The position numbers were made by a program, and so were the translations under genes. 64,000 nt of DNA from Halorubrum aethiopicum (GTDB taxonomy: Archaea > Halobacteriota > Halobacteria > Halobacteriales > Haloferacaceae): contig NZ_LOAJ01000001.1 in the NCBI RefSeq assembly GCF_001542905.1, positions 1,674,001 to 1,738,000 on the forward strand. The letters are read 5' to 3'. This document shows, in pieces, positions 63,313 to 64,000 of this stretch. The first letter of the stretch is position 1, and each line of letters begins with the position of its first letter. The notes under the pieces are model-generated. The model made no database searches. It saw nothing but the letters and a program-made list of their open reading frames with translations, and was not told the DNA's origin.

Positions 63313-64000
63313 TCACGCATCCACCCCCACCGTGCCGCGCATCTCACCCGCGACAGCATCCTCAATGTACTGTAGCGCCGTCGACCACGACCGGATGCGA
63401 CGGAGCTGTGCGTCGACGTGTCGCCACCATACCGTGTCACGGTCCACCGGCGACCCAGACACGCGACTCCACACATCCGCAAACGACTCAGCCGGCGCCG
63501 GACCAAGCCACGCCGCCGACCCGTCCGGTGACGCCGTCAACCGCATCGTCACCCCATCCAACCACAGGATCGTTCGATGCGGCACCACCACGTCCACGTC
63601 GAGCGCCGCCTGCTGTCTCACCACTCGATCCGCATCTCCTGGCGGTGCGTCCGCTGCTGGTTCAACAACCAAGAACAGGTCATCAAACACGTGGCCCGCC
63701 CGGTACGCATCAAGCAACGCCGACACCAACAACACGTGATACTTCAACGACGAATACGGCAGAAACACCGACTCATTCACCAGCGACGCAGTCTCACTCG
63801 TCAACCACGCCGCGTGCAACTCTTCCGGCGACCCATCAACCAGCGGCGTGATCGAAGTATCCTGTACGGGGACCACCCCCGTTTCGAGTACCGAGCCCGT
63901 GAGCAGCGACAGCCGCGCTGGCGACGCGTGATTCGCCACCGTCTGCTCGGGTTCGCCGTCCGGCCGGCTCAACAACGCCGCATCCCGATCCGCTCCCAGC
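63313..64000 (-). CDS. Unrecognised protein of the RAMP-like locus (5' end beyond window)
   Basis: At least 228 residues. The frame stays open to the window edge, so the start is outside. Visible segments include SLLTGSVLETGVVPVQDTSI, YSSLKYHVLLVSALLDAYRAG, VFDDLFLVVEPAADAP and LRRIRSWSTALQYIEDAV. I recognise no catalytic motif. It is upstream of the RAMP-like and exonuclease genes on the same strand and is probably a further component of that system. Confidence 0.55.
   Translation of the reverse strand, partial: LGADRDAALLSRPDGEPEQTVANHASPARLSLLTGSVLETGVVPVQDTSITPLVDGSPEELHAAWLTSETASLVNESVFLPYSSLKYHVLLVSALLDAYRAGHVFDDLFLVVEPAADAPPGDADRVVRQQAALDVDVVVPHRTILWLDGVTMRLTASPDGSAAWLGPAPAESFADVWSRVSGSPVDRDTVWWRHVDAQLRRIRSWSTALQYIEDAVAGEMRGTVGVDA

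Noticed and set aside
62843-63316. Minus-strand frame across the repeat pair
   Set aside because: Its translation simply mirrors the DNA repeat with repeated Cys/Arg/Trp-rich segments; no halophilic protein character.
40784-64000. A tRNA-Trp-derived attachment-site pair bounding the island
   Set aside because: No second copy of the tRNA 3' end could be found in the window.

Overview
The window is archaeal DNA from an extreme halophile (class Halobacteria). The gene set and intergenic repeats look like Halorubrum, but the genus is inferred. Evidence: very GC-rich genes with acidic proteins, archaeal TATA boxes about 25-30 bases before leaderless starts, twin-arginine lipoproteins with haloarchaeal lipoboxes, a bacterial-type gyrBA operon, and an intron-containing tRNA-Trp.

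Positions 1-40783 are ordinary chromosome. They carry a sugar-nucleotidyltransferase fragment, an HTH/Zn-ribbon regulator, a DJ-1/PfpI protein, two lipoproteins, a purine phosphoribosyltransferase, aroC, a ZIP metal transporter, gyrB-gyrA, an AMP-forming acyl-CoA synthetase, a peroxiredoxin, tatA and tRNA-Arg(CCU). These are followed by a seven-gene type IV pilus-like operon (pilB, pilC and five small prepilin-like proteins, 16133-25410) with a divergent pilin-like surface protein. Then come a cation-diffusion transporter, glutamate dehydrogenase, a PH-domain membrane protein pair preceded by an 11-codon mini-cistron, squalene/phytoene synthase, a Hel308-type helicase, a HalX response regulator, a TrmB regulator, guaB and the DUF5794/DUF5795 pair.

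The character changes exactly at the 3' end of tRNA-Trp (40783). From there to the window end is an accessory island. GC is much lower up to about 60 kb, intergenic spaces are long and partly AT-rich, and several genes are truncated. It holds a double ribbon-helix-helix-like protein, a degenerate PQQ-propeller gene abutting a TnpB remnant, and a 1.7-kb gene-poor region with iteron-like repeats and nested hairpins. Next are an HTH + TumE-like candidate toxin-antitoxin pair and a short tyrosine recombinase next to a perfect 13-6-13 inverted repeat. An intact IS1341-type TnpB, a von Willebrand A protein, an ADP-ribosylglycohydrolase/HAD-like pair, small zinc-ribbon and TRAM proteins, a PD-(D/E)XK nuclease-like protein and an HTH + nucleotidyltransferase (AbiE-like) pair under a striking operator complete the lower-GC part.

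The last 4 kb (60009-64000, all minus strand, GC-rich again) is the most interesting part: an HNH nuclease, a DEDD-type exonuclease, a protein with two RAMP-like glycine loops, a non-coding stretch with an 85-bp imperfect direct repeat carrying a hairpin, and a gene cut by the window edge. This resembles the haloarchaeal HRAMP systems, highly derived class 1 CRISPR-related loci with Cas5/Cas7-like proteins, assorted nucleases and no recognised CRISPR array. The repeat pair may be an unrecognised RNA component. The whole island reads as a mobile, defence-rich hotspot next to tRNA-Trp.
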